Below, piece by piece: positions 11,634-24,157 of a stretch of DNA of 64,000 nucleotides. Numbering within the stretch: position 1 is the first letter of the stretch; each line of letters begins with the position of its first letter. The translations under genes and the position numbers were made by a program. The stretch is taken from the NCBI GenBank assembly GCA_964036275.1, contig OZ038440.1, forward strand, positions 4,439,690 to 4,503,689, given 5' to 3'. The notes below the pieces were generated by a model. The model had not been told where the DNA came from. It made no database searches and saw only the letters and a program-made list of their open reading frames with translations. The stretch comes from Litoditis marina. Taxonomy: Eukaryota; Nematoda; Chromadorea; Rhabditida; Rhabditidae.

Positions 11634-14600
11634 ATGGAGAACCCACACGACCGCCAAGAGCGAACAATATACGTATCGATGCTTCCACCGAACATCACTG
11701 ATGACCAATTGTACGACTTGTTCCTCAAGGTATGCATAATATTCTGCGATCTTATAATTTGATGGTCTCATGACGCAATTTTGATACAGTAGGAAGTTGG
11801 GTGGTTACAGAGTGAGTCACACCGTTGCCCCCTTTTCAGGCTGGTTGCATCGAGAAGGTCGTATTCAAAAAGAATAATGATGGCACTCCTCATCATGCTC
11901 TGGTTGTGTTCAAAAATTTGGAATCGGTTAGAACTGTCATGGATGTTCTTTACGAATCCGTTTTGAGCAAATTGAACATCCAAGTTCGACCGCTCAGGTT
12001 GGTATATTTTTCTCTCTCGTGAAAATGAACGTGTCCCTCTAAACCACATTGAGATAGACTTAGTTCTTTTAAGGCGGGCCTCATTTAGTTATTTGGGCCA
12101 GTTTTGTTTTCATTTAGAAAATTATATGTTTTCATTCCGCACGTTTCGTTAGTTTTCACATACACGATTGTCCTTCAGCTTTTATAGTTTCCATGCGTTT
12201 TTATGAAGTGAAATAACCTATATCCTTCTCTATAGATGTCTGAATTATACATGTACGGGCGTATCAATAATATCAATTTGGAGGAGAATCCGAATAATTG
12301 CACCATTGTGGTTGTGGATTCTCTTTCCTTTTCCTATCACTATTCCTTACAGAAAATCGAAAGGAGTGTCTGCAGATTATCTGAACTCGATGGAATCAGG
12401 GAACACCAGACCGAGATTCGCGTCGGATGCCAGTAATCCATCGATCGACGAGAATACTCTTGGCTATCAGAACTGGGCAAACAATGCAGGAAATGCTAGT
12501 CAACGCAGTCGCTGGTATTTATTTCTTGAGTTTCCGTGTTGTTGGCTTTACAGTAGGGGTGGGAAATACATTGTTTGCTCTTTCATTGAAGTTTGGATAT
12601 TTTCAAAAGCGGTGGTATAACTACCGCGCCTGTTCTCCTAGTTGGTTATCTCCCGCTGGCGGCGCTGGGTGGCAAAAATTTCATCGTGGTATAGGTTTAA
12701 AGTGTGCTGTTACTTGCAATTGCTATATTTAGGTCTGCCGCAACTGCAACTGGTGGTGTTCGTCCCAACGATCCTGTTTTCCACGAGCCTCTTTATCGCC
12801 GCAACCGCCCGGTTCCTCTTGCGCGCTCCTTCTCCAATCCAAAGTGTGGCAGTGTGCCCGATTCGTTACGATCTCCTCTCTCGAGTAAATTTCATATACT
12901 AGTAATTGAATAAACGGAACTAGATAAGTTTAATCTTTGCTTGAACTTGAAACTTACCCCACGACCCAAAGGTTCATTGTGTGAATGTATTACACGTGTA
13001 GGGCATTTACCGGTGCACCACAAAAGTTCTTACAACTTACTATGTAAGTAACCAATTCACGCACAAATGAGGTACTGGATTCATTTCTTCTGTGTCGTAA
13101 AGCGTGCATGTAGCAGGTGTCTTGAAAGAGTGAACGTACAATGATTTTAGACATCATTTCACCGCCTTTATCTGCCGGTTTCCTCGGAATTTGTGGTCCA
13201 GTCAACACTCGTTCTGCGTTCCCGATGTTTTCGGATGATGCTTCGCAAGTCAGTTGTGTTATCTTATTTAACACAGAATGTTTCGTTTAAGGTTTAAAGT
13301 AACTTGTTGTGCGCATAGCGAACACTTATTTAAAAAAGAAAGGCACATTTATCTTGTTTTGGCATAGTTAAATATACAACCCCTTGTCAATCACAACAGT
13401 TGTGGTTTTGTTAGGTTATCAGTACCAGTCATACAAGGAACCGGGTTGCATGCAACCAAAATTGAACCCGGTTGCATGTGTACAAAACTATTGGTTGCTT
13501 TCAAATGCAACCGGGTTGGAACTTGCATCTTGCATCTCAAATGCAACCAAATTTGTCTTTTTGGTTATATAAAGTTATTTTGGTTACATTTGAGATACAA
13601 CCAATAGTTTTGTACACATGCAACCCCCAACCCGGTTGCATGCAACCTGGTTGCATGTGTAATTGGTCGTCATACGATTGGTGTGAAAGGTAGATGAGGA
13701 CGGTGAGTTTTCGTGAAATTCGTGTATTTAAAATACCGGGTTTTAAAAAACAGATACATGCAGCGAGGACCAGCCAGTAAATAATAGTCGGTTTCATTAC
13801 CTACAATACCATTTCATGGACACATAAAATTATATTTTATGAAAAAAGCTGAGAAGGGCAATGTATTGTTTATTGAGAACTTCTTCTTACAGATGGGCTC
13901 CGCTATGATGTCACCACTGTCTCCTGTATTGCCAGCTCAATTTCCACAATATTCACGGCCTACTAGTTTCCCTTTGCCTGATATTCAAGTGAGTAAGGTG
14001 AACCTGTTTCAGAGCTTGGTGCAAATTATTGATAGTTGGGTTCTAATTTTCAATAGTCAAGTTTTATAGTGGAAGTTGAAGGTTCTATAGTTGAATTACA
14101 TTCGCCTCAGGATGTTTTTAAAAGCACACTTGACATTTTGTTCTTCAACTATTAGTTTTGCTATGAAAATATCTTTCTCGTTGCATTAGATCACGTAGAT
14201 TCATGAACAGTCAGCGGAACTAAGTCAAACTCATGGTTGGTATTCAATGATTTGTGACCAACCAGTTGACACATTGTGTTGTATCTTGTTTATGGATTTC
14301 GTACTGTTGATCGATTCAAAAGAAAACTCCTTTGTTCCACCGACAGTTGATGCCTCTCATTTTCAGAGTTGTCCGTCTCCGTCGTTCTTATTGAACAACC
14401 CGCTTCAGTCGCCTTCCCCATTCTTTGTCCCTACTCCTGCAATGTCAACCAGCAAACAGGAGGTTGGTTCTTTTTTCCTTAAATTTTCCCCAACTCAGTG
14501 AGCAAATAAACACTGAAGCTTACTTGTTTGAAATATGATTGTGATTGATTCAGGTCTCCGACCAGGAAGCTACTCTTTTTCCTACTGGCCCCAAGTTCAC

Positions 14601-14637
14601 AGATTGGAAGGACTACAATGGGTCGGGCTCTTTCTGA
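11634..14637 (+). CDS. RRM protein, RBM7-like (NEXT complex)
   Basis: Complete 313-residue model. Exons: 11634-11729, 11840-11997, 12353-12514, 12733-12884, 13151-13248, 13893-13988, 14367-14462, 14554-14637; all phases agree. One RRM (about residues 10-86) starts ERTIYVSMLPPNITDDQLYD, followed by FLKAGCIEKVVFKKNNDGTP and HHALVVF. Opening the protein with the RRM, the 'DLF..AG...KV..KK..DG.P' pattern and the low-complexity Ser/Pro/Asn tail resemble RBM7, the RNA-binding subunit of the nuclear exosome targeting complex. RNP1 lacks its usual aromatic residues (HALVVF), so RNA binding may be weak. Other RRM families with a similar fold cannot be excluded. The gene follows the Argonaute on the same strand (1.4 kb gap) and converges on a Kv gene. 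Confidence 0.85.
13441..13659. repeat. GGTTGCATGCAACC palindromic repeat cluster in an intron
   Basis: The motif GGTTGCA or its complement occurs about ten times. The block 13441-13498 is nearly the reverse complement of 13597-13650, sharing CCAATAGTTTTGTACACATG. It lies between the fifth and sixth exons of the RRM gene. Confidence 0.8.
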
Positions 14638-15096
14638 ACACTGATACTCGCATACTGCAAGCGGTCTACTCGAACTCTACTTATCTATGATTGTGCATAG
14701 TATTCGTTTTATCAACTCAGCTTGATGAGAATTTTAGCATGCATGTCAAAGCATATGTAGTTTTATCTCTGTTGTGTTATGTTTTCACCTCACATGCTTT
14801 ATGTTGATATAGTTTTTTGTTTGTGTTTTATTCTTATTTACCTCTCATTTTTCCCCCGGTGTTGTTTCTAGTGATTTTAGCTCCTGTTTTTATCTCGCTC
14901 CTACGTTTAGCGCTGTTGTTCAGCTGAATGTTTGTGTATTTTGAGCTCTAGCGTTTTGGTTATTTCTTGTTTGTTGTGTTGTTCTGATCTTGAATAAAGT
15001 GTTATACAGTCTCGCTTTTTACCGTGGAATTGTTGGAATGTGAAAAAAATGATCTTTAAAGATGTTCTTGTCGGATATGATTCTAAAGATTGTCAT
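14638..15096. other. Convergent 3' region
   Basis: 459 bases separate the RRM stop (plus) from the Kv stop (minus). The plus gene has AATAAA at 14993-14998. The first canonical hexamer seen for the minus gene is at 14832-14827, inside the plus gene's 3' UTR, so the transcripts may overlap. Confidence 0.55.
14993..14998 (+). terminator. Polyadenylation signal of the RRM gene
   Basis: AATAAA, 356 bases after the stop, followed by a T-rich stretch. A fitting place for transcript cleavage. Confidence 0.6.
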
Positions 15097-18000
15097 TTAA
15101 CATCCGCTCATAATTTGGCAAGCCAGTTCGTCCTGATTCGAATTTCTTCGGACTTTTCGCCTGGTTGGAAATCTTCGCAGGAGGTAGTTGTTTGCCGCTG
15201 CGGACATTTGCGCTGAAAATATATGGGTTGTTCTCAGATGGTTGGAGGAGTCGTCAATTTGCTACAATCAAACAAATAGGACCAGTCTCCCCATTTAGTT
15301 TGTAGTTTGATCGAAGGGGTTTCGTCGAACTTTAGTCTAGCTTGTGGGAACTTTTGTTTACGTCAGGAAATGCCCTTAAAGTAGGACGATTATGTGCTCC
15401 AATCTCGCCGCGACAGTCCTTTAAACTGCAATTGAAAAATGTATTGCAGTTTAAAGGACTGAAGCGTTGAGATTGGAGCACATGATCGTCCTTTTAAAAC
15501 AACCGAATGACCTCTAGAAACAGGAGAGCCTGAAGGTCGACGAGACTGCGGACAGTCTGCGTCTCTTTGATCTGCACACTCTCGACAAGGATTAGACAGT
15601 CCACTACAATAGTATCTGCCCAACAGGCTGGAAACTATTTGAGGTTCACACGCACAGACAATCTTGCCATATTGCAATCCGCCTCTGTAGCGACCACGAC
15701 GAGAGAGTGTGCAGATCAGAGAGACGCAGACTGTCTGCTCTATCGCTTTTGTAGTTTTTAGAAAAAAAATGGCGTATGTATTTCTGGATCGATACAAGAC
15801 CTGATTGACACTTACTTTGTTGCAGCTGGTCGTCTTCTATAGCTTTTTGTTGAGCACTGGCGAACTTTTCGACAATCATTGAAATGGGAAAGGCGAGGAC
15901 AATGATTCCACATATCGAAGTGGCGGTAGCCACCAGTTTACCACCTGCAACCATTAATGATTGTGCATTTTTCAGGATTTATGGAAGAAAATGTTTAATG
16001 CTCTCGGAAAACGTAATGTATTTGGTCCTAAGGAAGAAGTTCGTACAACACCTATGACTTGTTACCCAGATGTATCGAACTTGAGTGGGAGCCTTTGAAC
16101 TCAACGTGCAGGCTCAGAATTTGGATCTATGCACGTGTCTGTACTACTAGTCAGATGCATGGTCACGTAAAACGTGATTAACTACATAAGGATGCGAAAA
16201 CGTGTACTTTACTCTTGTTCCGTAACTCTTTATGGTTCGCTGCTTTTCCCAAAGCCAATACGGTGTCAGTGGGTGTGTAGTTGGATCCCATTGCGTTTCG
16301 GTCGAAAATCGTAAAATAAGGCGTGTAACGAGTTTCCACTATAACTCAACCTTTGCCGCTACACGTTCCAGTTTGTTTTTGGCACGAATATGTACACTAA
16401 CACTTACATGTAGTAACCGGCTTCGCATCCCCGTAACCCACAGTGGCCATAGTCACTCTGTAAAAATAGAATAGTATCATTTTCAGAAAAAGAAAAAATA
16501 GAAATATAACTTTTACCCCTTTTCCAAATGTACCAGGGTGGCTGGTGCAACTCTCTCACTGCTTGAAAAACTACTAGAGAAAAAGTTGTAACAAATTTTA
16601 ACGGTCCGGTTCATTCGAAAAAATCTGTCGATATCCAAGTAGAAGTAGCGAGAGTAAACTAAATTTAGATAGAAAATCGTGAAATACTTTGAATAAATAT
16701 TCTAATAATGTAAACATTCAGGAAAATGTACCAGATATAGTAAGAACAACTCACACACACCACCAGCAGCCAGCTGGTATACTGTAGAAATCTGTGTGGG
16801 GTTCATCCTTCTCCAGATAGTACATGATGGTGGAGAAGAAGATGATGCCCGTGATCAGGAACATGCTCAGCATGGATAGTTCGGTAATCGAGGACCGAAG
16901 GGTGTGACCGAAAGTCTATAACTTGTTGATATTATTTACGAAAAGTTGCTAAAAGTGAGAGAAAAATAGAATTGAGAGAGTGAAAAAGTGATCAAGATTG
17001 AAAGCTTAATGATTGGACGACAGAGTTTATTCAGATAAATATTTTGAGAACAGCGAACATGTTGGATTTTGGTGTCATATGTGTATATAAACTTTCTTGT
17101 AGGATGTAGCAATAGGGATCGATTCAGAGGGACATTCTGATTTGAACTGCTGTGTTTGTAGTTTGATTCCTGGCAGTCAAGTCCTCATTTGTAGTTTCTC
17201 ATGTGTCTTGAGTTCAAACTACGATTGTCTTATGATTCCCCAGTAGTACCTGTAGACTCGTGCTGTATCGAGCCAGTTTGAAAACGCGCGCCATTCGCAA
17301 TACCCGCAGCACACGAACGACGAGCATAGCACCTGCAATTACGAGATTAAGGTTTTCTAAAAATATAAACTTTATCGTAAATATAATTGAAATGTTATTA
17401 AAGTTGTGAAAAATCTTGTTCCATCTGAGAATGGAGGTGTAGATAATCTGAGACTGTTGGAGTTCAAAGAGAACACCGCAAACGGCAAACCGTGCCAATG
17501 TCACAACAAAGTTACTATTGCAAATCGGTGATCTGGTGCAATGTCTATAGGCTCCATGAAACTGTTCAACTTCGTCAGACGATTCCGCGCCCATCGGCCA
17601 GTCACTTTTGTAGCAGCCTCGACGAGAGTGTGCAGGTCATAGAGACGCAGACTGTCTTAGCCTGGCTGTGACCTCATTGACCTGCATCTCTCGCTTCTGC
17701 AGCTGGCCAATCGCAGAAAATTTGCGCTAATTATTCAGAGATTATAGAGGGTGAGTTTTGACCAGCGGCCAGTTCATCTGCATATCTTTGATCTACCCAC
17801 TCTCTCTCAACTACTGGCGATAACCAACAAACCGCCCTCCCCGAATCGCACAATCGTCTAGACGATTTGCTGTGTTTGTGGAGGAAACTCTTTTTGTAAC
17901 TTGTCAAAGACTATTGTAAACTATTGTGGCGGGAGCGTGAAGAGATCATGGCTCTGGGTTACTGTACATATCTACGGAAGGGTGAACTAGAATGTAATCA

Positions 18001-21000
18001 ATGTTGTTTTTCTGCTTTTTTCGTGCGACACGAGCAGTGAAGTACACTGTGTTTGTGGGCTAGATTCACAATGAGAATTACATCGCACACAAACAATGAA
18101 ATCAATACCGAGTCTCAAACAGTTAGTGAGGAGGTTAGCGTGTGTGAGAAAGAATAAAAATGTTGAAGTTGAACTCGGAACTGTAGTCACTGACTAAAGC
18201 TTGACAACTCCTTGACAAAACAAGTCAAACTCAAAATCTTCCACTTGAAAATCTTCGAGTGGAAAACTCGGCTAGCATCCCTAATACGAATATTTGGTTG
18301 TTCGTCACAACGAATGTTCGAATGTGATGTTAGTTTTGGTGACTAAGTATGAATGTAATTGAGACACGACAACGAAATTACAGAAACTATTACCCATCCA
18401 GGTCTGAGCTTTTCGACTTAGATCCTTTCCTAAAAACATGTTTAAACATTACGTTGTGTTCATAGTTGCTGTCCAGTTTTTATGGGGCAATTCGTACTAG
18501 CAAAACATATTTATCAATTAGGCTATCAACTCTAGACAAAACACTTTTACACATAATCAATAAGTATCTTCTACACGTTTGTTTTAGGCACACGCCGCTT
18601 CGGCAACTTCAATTCGTAGCAGATGTAGCAAATTCTAGTGAAGGCTTTATTTCTGTGAAAAGTAGATTTTTGTTCATCAAATATGTTTGGAATTGTGAAA
18701 CTTTGTGAAACATGGACGTGCAGCGGAAACTACTGAACTCACCAGTGAACTCCTTGAAACCTGACTCTATTCCAAACGTGGGTAGACATAGCTCCAAATA
18801 GAAGGGAAGAATTGTCAGCAAGTCGATTATGTTTAACGTCTTGCGCACAAATTGACTCTTTTGCGGATAGACGAGGAATCTACAACAAGAACTTGAATTA
18901 ACTATTTCATCATAGACATTTTTGGCGTCAGTCAATTGACCAATCCCAGTTGTAGTTTGAACTCGATGTACGAAATAGTTTCCGAACTTCGGCCAAAACA
19001 GTGAGGTAAACTACAATCTCAGCGGGAGAGGTTAAAATACACTTTACAGGCTTGATATGGAAAGAGCCAACCCTGTAGTAAGAGGTCGAGGACCTGCCTG
19101 AAATTGGACCGACAAAATGACGTATGTTGTGCTATTATGCTTTGTTTGTAGTTTGATCCCACTGAGTTTCAGCTGAGTCTGAAGTATCTCTTGCAGTCAC
19201 AGACCAAACTACAACTCAGATGGTACTATACTCCACACATACCTGATGAAATATTCAAAAGTGAACCATGCGATGCAGATATACTCGGCTACCACGAGGA
19301 ATCTGTTTGGGCTGTCCGTTGGCTTGTAGACGAAGTCCGTCGGGTTGTACGCATTCACACCGGCATGCTCAAATTTTCCCTGTAACTCGAATAGATTATA
19401 AAAGAATATTTATCAGACCGAACATTCGAAATGGATGTATCCATAGGGTGGCGAAAGCACCCAGGAAATACCCAATGGGAAAGATAACGGAAAAAATTTG
19501 CAAAGGGGGCCTATGAACTGTAGATTAGGTAAATTATGTGTAACGAATTGAAATGACCGCACTCGACGGTAACGTTAGTTCAAACTTCAATGCAGTCTGA
19601 ATCCTGGAAGGGTTTTCGTGCTTGGTGCTCTACCGGAACACAGATTATGCCCAGATATTGCACAGTTCAACGTTATCGTTCTGTCTCTTTGCTTCTTCTA
19701 TAAAATAGTTCATAACCTCGCACGTTTCTACTATGATAAGTTCAAGCTGACCTCTGCTCCAGTTTTCATGTGCATCGTATGATAGAAGGAGGCGTTGGAA
19801 GGGTCTTCTTGGAACTCGGGCGTCGAGCCAAGAATGAGACCTGAAAAAATGCTCAGGAATGAAAACATCAACAAAGCACCGAACAATATGATACAACAGA
19901 GACGACACTTCATTCCGATTTAAGTTGAAAACATCATGAATTCATAGTATTCGTCATCCATGCGTCGACCTCCTACAGAACCTTCTTACGTCTCTACTTC
20001 TCTCTCAATATCAAGTTTTCATCAGAACATTTTCATCACATTTGGCTGTTGAAGTCTTCAAGATTCCATTCTGCTCTCGACTAACGAGTTAACCATGTTC
20101 CTTAGAACCGCCGTCGCTCGCGGAATTCTAACCGACTCCGTGAACTTGGCAGTCGCTAACATTGCGCTTGCGCCCAGCGCTGATGGAGCAAAAAAAGTGA
20201 TACTCTCTCGCTTCTGTTTTGGGAAAATAAGGTAGGATTCAACAGCGCGTTGTGGACACGGCCAATTTGGTAAAGGGAAGGGTGTGGTAAGCGACTAGCT
20301 CATTTCCGTCTCTCTGACCTACACACTCTCTCGTCGAGGCCACTACAAAAGTGGCTGGCCTATTGGCTGGGAATTGGATTGAGTACTTTTTCGGGAAATC
20401 GGAAACTATACTCACCAAGAACACTGGCGAAAACGAAAAATACGGAAATGAGGGCGAAAATTGCGGCTGTAATGGAGGACTGCGGATCTTCCAGAAAACG
20501 CCATGTAGACAGACGAAATGAGGAGAGACACGCCTAGAAATAACGAAAACATCTGAGTCCCGATCTGCTTTTCAATTGCAGTTCCTCCGATGTTTTCAGG
20601 TGTAAAGGATCTGCTGAGGATAGATCAGATTGCTAGATAACTGGAGACAAGATCCATTCTACATACTATTATTATCTTCTGGAGTTAGATGTCGATTTTT
20701 CTCAAAAAAAAAACAGGCTCTAAACAAAAAAAGTTGCATGATAAATCTTGTTTCATCTGTAGGATTCGCTCAGGGAAGAGCGGATCGACCTGATTTGCTG
20801 CTTTCGTAGTTTGATGCCTCCATATGTCAGTCGAAATTCGGAATAAACTGTGCCGAGAATTCAGACTAAACTACAGCTCAGAGTAAGCAGGAGTACATTT
20901 TTCATTTGTCCTCAGGCTTACCCCATCGAAGTCCATGATGTATTCGTCTTCGTTAAAGGACTGCTGCTTCAGAGGTCTCGCAGTGGTCTCTGACGGAAAT

Positions 21001-24000
21001 GAGCAGCAAGATGCTAGCTGGAAAATAGTCAATAATGGCTGAAAATATAGCTCAAGAAACTCTTAACTTCTTGTGAGATAGTATTGGTGGCCAATCCACG
21101 ACATTGACACATCGTAGGTAGGTCATGAGATGTTCACGAGGTTCCAATGAGAGAGATCATATATGAACTGTTGGAAGGATAGCTCCACCGCCCGCTCTAA
21201 CTAACCTGATCGTCGGTGATCTTCCAGAACTCCAGTTCCTCTCTGAATCGCTGGGTACACATGTTTTGAGGTTTATGTAGGCTACCTAAAGATATTATCC
21301 CAATATTACATCATCGATTATTCGATCACACAGCACAACTGTGGAACTACAGTTGAGTTCAAGCTACATGTATTTGCAGCCGCCTCATTGAAAACCTACC
21401 TTTTGATGAATCGGAAATCTCAACAAGTTTTCAAATTCGAAAATGTTTTCGAGAATATAGTCAAAAACCAACCGGTGGCGAAAAAGTCCATAATGTGATC
21501 TGTGAGTCGCGTACTTCTCTCCAAATAATACTCTCCACTCGTGTCATCAAAACTGTCCACGAGCGTCAATCTAACAAATTAGAAAAACAGAATATAGATA
21601 TTTCAAGATAATGAATTGTCAAAATGTTATAAAGAGTAAGAGTAACAGTTAAACGAAGTGAAAAGAAAAAATACCCTATTATTCATTTGAGAAGTTTTGA
21701 TCAAGTTTGTGACAATGTAACATACTTTTTCTGTACAACGACAGCTGTACAACACATCAGCAATGGGAAACGTAAAATTAGGAAGTAAGAAAATGCAGAA
21801 TCATGCACGCGAATATTCCACTCCATTTTCGTGAAGCAAAACGTGATGCTGTTGATGAAAAACGTGATTCGTACCGTTTTTCGTGAGGGGCGTCAATAAT
21901 ATCGTGCATCAGTGTCCTTTGCTGCGTGTACAACTCGGTTCGTACACAATACCTCTTCCCGCCGATATTCAATCGAACGTACATCTCGTTTCCCAAGTGG
22001 TCTGGAAAACGGATAGTGATTAAAGATTTCAGGCTCATATGAAACTTTTATTGGATATATATTAGAATTTTTAAACTTAATCAAGACAAAACAGGTAATC
22101 TCATGGGGCAAAGATAGTACAGTTGTGAAAACAGAGCGAGATTAAGAAGGTTGAAGAACCATGAAAATAACAATGAACGCAAAAAAGTGACTTAGAATGT
22201 CAATTTACAGCCGTTTCAAATATTGTTCGCAAAGTCTACTGTGGAGTCTAAAATATGTATTCAGTATCAGATTTCTCCCTTATAGAAAAGTTTATGATTC
22301 GGAAAAAAAAACTGCGATGAGAACATATCAAATTACGTTGGAAACATTTCTGGTCAGGGTAAGATGCGAGTCTAAACATCATTCTTAACACTTTTTGCAG
22401 GCTAAATTACCGCACATAATACACGCCCAATTACACTCAAGTTTAGGCGAGAATGCCGCTCTTTTTGTTGGATTGTAAACTTTGTCTGTTCAATCTTGTA
22501 TCTTTTACCTTTCCTAAATAATGCCCAATAATGTCCCTTGTTCGTCATTCAGGTATACTGTTGGTCAATTGCACAGTCACGTGAAACATGCTAAACACAG
22601 CATAACTCAGAAACGTGCAATCAAATTTTTTTTCCTCATTAGAATGCTAACTTTACGTGACGATTCAATTTACATCTAGTATAATTGTTTGCGACAGATC
22701 GTCAGCAAAAACTAACCTTCACAGCTCCTGGTAGGTATGCTGGCAGCCTGGAATGCCACCCTCCGAGCCATACCATCTGGGGGCTGCTCCACTGCACGCT
22801 GAAAAGGAGAATAAATGAAAACAAAAACTATGCAAATTGCTGGGGGATATACGTTTTGTGAGCCCAAAGGCCCCATTCAGGAATGTCCCGACTGACAGAG
22901 CTCATCCTGCGTGTCCTCAAACTTCCTGTTTTTCATTTTCCGTTTCATTTTGTCATTTAATGATGATTTGATTGCTTTTTGTATTCATTGATTCAAACGT
23001 TCTATCCAGTTCTGTTTTTTACATTCTGCGGAGATGGAACACTACCAAAATAGTGCTTGATTAAAGAGTATACTAGAAGTATATTGAATAGTCACGTAAA
23101 GTTAGCGTTCTAATGAGGCATCGTGCACGTTGTCATTGCACGTTTCTTGCTGTATTTAACATGTTTCACGTGACTGTGCAATTGACTAACAGTATAGCAT
23201 AGTTGGAGCATAGTATCGATCTACTTCATTATCATACGAAGCACGCGATTTGTCCCATTCTACTTGTCTGAGCTCGTATTTACGAGCTTCACGACATCAT
23301 GTAGCAATCAAAATGATTTTCAAAATTGCTCGAAATGTTCAAATGTGTTTTCAGCTCTTAACAACTTTTGAGTGTTCAAGGGAATGGTCAAATCAAGCTC
23401 GACGAAGTGAAGTTTGACGAACTTCTTGTGATTCATAGAGGCTTATATTAATCTAACATTTGGACAGTGATATGTGTGAAAGTGATGCCGATTGGTTTTG
23501 GGAAGTTTAACCAATTTCATGAGGAACCAAATTCGTCAGGAACCAAAAAAGCGCGGTTAGGCGGTTACCAGGTAACCAAACGGTTCCAACCAATAAACCC
23601 GGCATAAAAAAACTGGTCAAAAATAAAGAGTTTGTCGGAGATGTTCACTATGAGAGGAGATAGAGCAGATCAAGTATGAATGCCATAAATGAGGAGCTTG
23701 TGACTGGCAAATGCAATAACACGGGGGAAAAGGCTTCTCAACAACTATTCATCAGCAGAATGTCCTAAATTAAGGACTACATCAGAATCATAAATTACCC
23801 CAAGGGTCTTTGATGGCTACAACTCAAAGACGATTCAATCAAATAATTTCCTTCTAAAACTCAAAAATATAGAACCTGGCCATTTAAAGCAGGACGATTA
23901 TGTGGACCAATTCCATGTCAACGGTCCTATAAACTACAATTGAGAAATGTATTGCAGTTTGAAGGACTGAAGCGTTGCGATTGGACCACATAATCGTCCT

Positions 24001-24157
24001 TCTTTAAAGAATTATGAGTTTGTCAGTTTTTTCTGTTCTCGAACGAAGGGTGCTTTTCCAATGCAAAATAGAGCGATCTGTGTTGTAATATACTTGCATT
24101 CGATTCTGGAAGAGCTTTTTCATCAAAACCAACCTTTCTGAACGAACATCTCAACAT
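15097..24157 (-). CDS. Voltage-gated potassium channel (Kv) alpha subunit, first locus
   Basis: Six-transmembrane Kv channel. Exons, 5' to 3' on minus: 24157-24134, 22798-22717, 22001-21875, 21570-21473, 21285-21206, 21017-20922, 20533-20416, 19840-19752, 19379-19243, 18879-18743, 17332-17250, 16915-16755, 16457-16408, 15944-15816, 15212-15097. Phases agree throughout and give 508 residues. T1 domain (about 40-135: YVRLNIGGKRY ... LEFWKI), S1 190-210, S2 265-285, S3 300-320, S4 330-357 (RVLRVLRMARVFKLARY, six basic residues), pore TVGYGD near 415-420, S6 432-455 with an AFPISMIV gate hinge instead of the common PVPVIV. The short basic tail ends LACQIMSGC. The first exon is the weakest part: the protein could start at 22771 (491 residues) or have more exons upstream, for example 31072-31119. 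Probably Shab-related or a nematode KVS type; I cannot name the orthologue. Confidence 0.88.
15373..15499. repeat. Palindromic MITE, copy 1
   Basis: About 127 bases, terminal inverted repeats TTAAAGTAGGACGATTATGTG, with a central hairpin AGTCCTTTAAACTGCA / TGCAGTTTAAAGGACT. A homologous copy lies at 23881-24008. It sits in the last intron of the Kv gene. Confidence 0.8.
17143..17226. repeat. TGTAGTTTGAT-ended short element (multi-copy)
   Basis: A 75-85 base unit bounded by TTTGTAGTTTGATNCC and its complement. Similar units at about 19140-19213, 20797-20882, 47517-47585, 48220-48355 and 55398-55473, with single ends scattered elsewhere (25365, 29490, 29910, 39055, 50085). Several lie in Kv introns. 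Confidence 0.6.
20225..20420. repeat. Dispersed element, GTCTCTCTGACCTACACACTCTC type
   Basis: Antisense member of the GAGAGTGTGCAGATC family listed at 5095. It lies in a Kv intron next to the S1 exon and includes CACTACAAAAGTGGCTGGCC, shared with the 17.6 kb copy. Confidence 0.5.
22554..22682. repeat. MITE family GTCACGTGAAACATG, copy 1 of 7
   Basis: About 129 bases. One end reads TATACTGTTGGTCAATTGCAC...GTCACGTGAAACATG; the other reads CATTAGAATGCTAACTTTACGTGAC...ATCTAGTATA. Other copies: 23069-23196, 54446-54576, 56688-56822, 57959-58144 (interrupted), 58325-58441 (one end shortened), 61709-61840. The ends begin TATA, as for TA-targeting elements. Confidence 0.8.
23069..23196. repeat. MITE family GTCACGTGAAACATG, copy 2
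   Basis: Inverted relative to the copy at 22554. With only 386 bases between them, the two can pair as a long stem. Confidence 0.8.
23881..24008. repeat. Palindromic MITE, copy 2
   Basis: Homologue of 15373-15499, with TTTAAAGCAGGACGATTATG at the left end and a matching inverted right end. It lies just 3' of the candidate first exon of the Kv gene. Confidence 0.8.

Noticed and set aside
12236..12436. Plus-strand frame MSELYMYGRINN
   Set aside because: It lies in an intron and enters the RRM exon 12353-12514 in the wrong frame.
12990..13274. 94-codon minus-strand frame
   Set aside because: Antisense shadow of the RRM exon 13151-13248, which joins its neighbours in phase.
22860..22905. ATG with MSSVSRDIPEWGLW as first exon of the Kv gene
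   Set aside because: Its natural donor (AC|GTATAT) puts the next exon out of frame. The exon at 24134-24157 joins in phase with a good donor.
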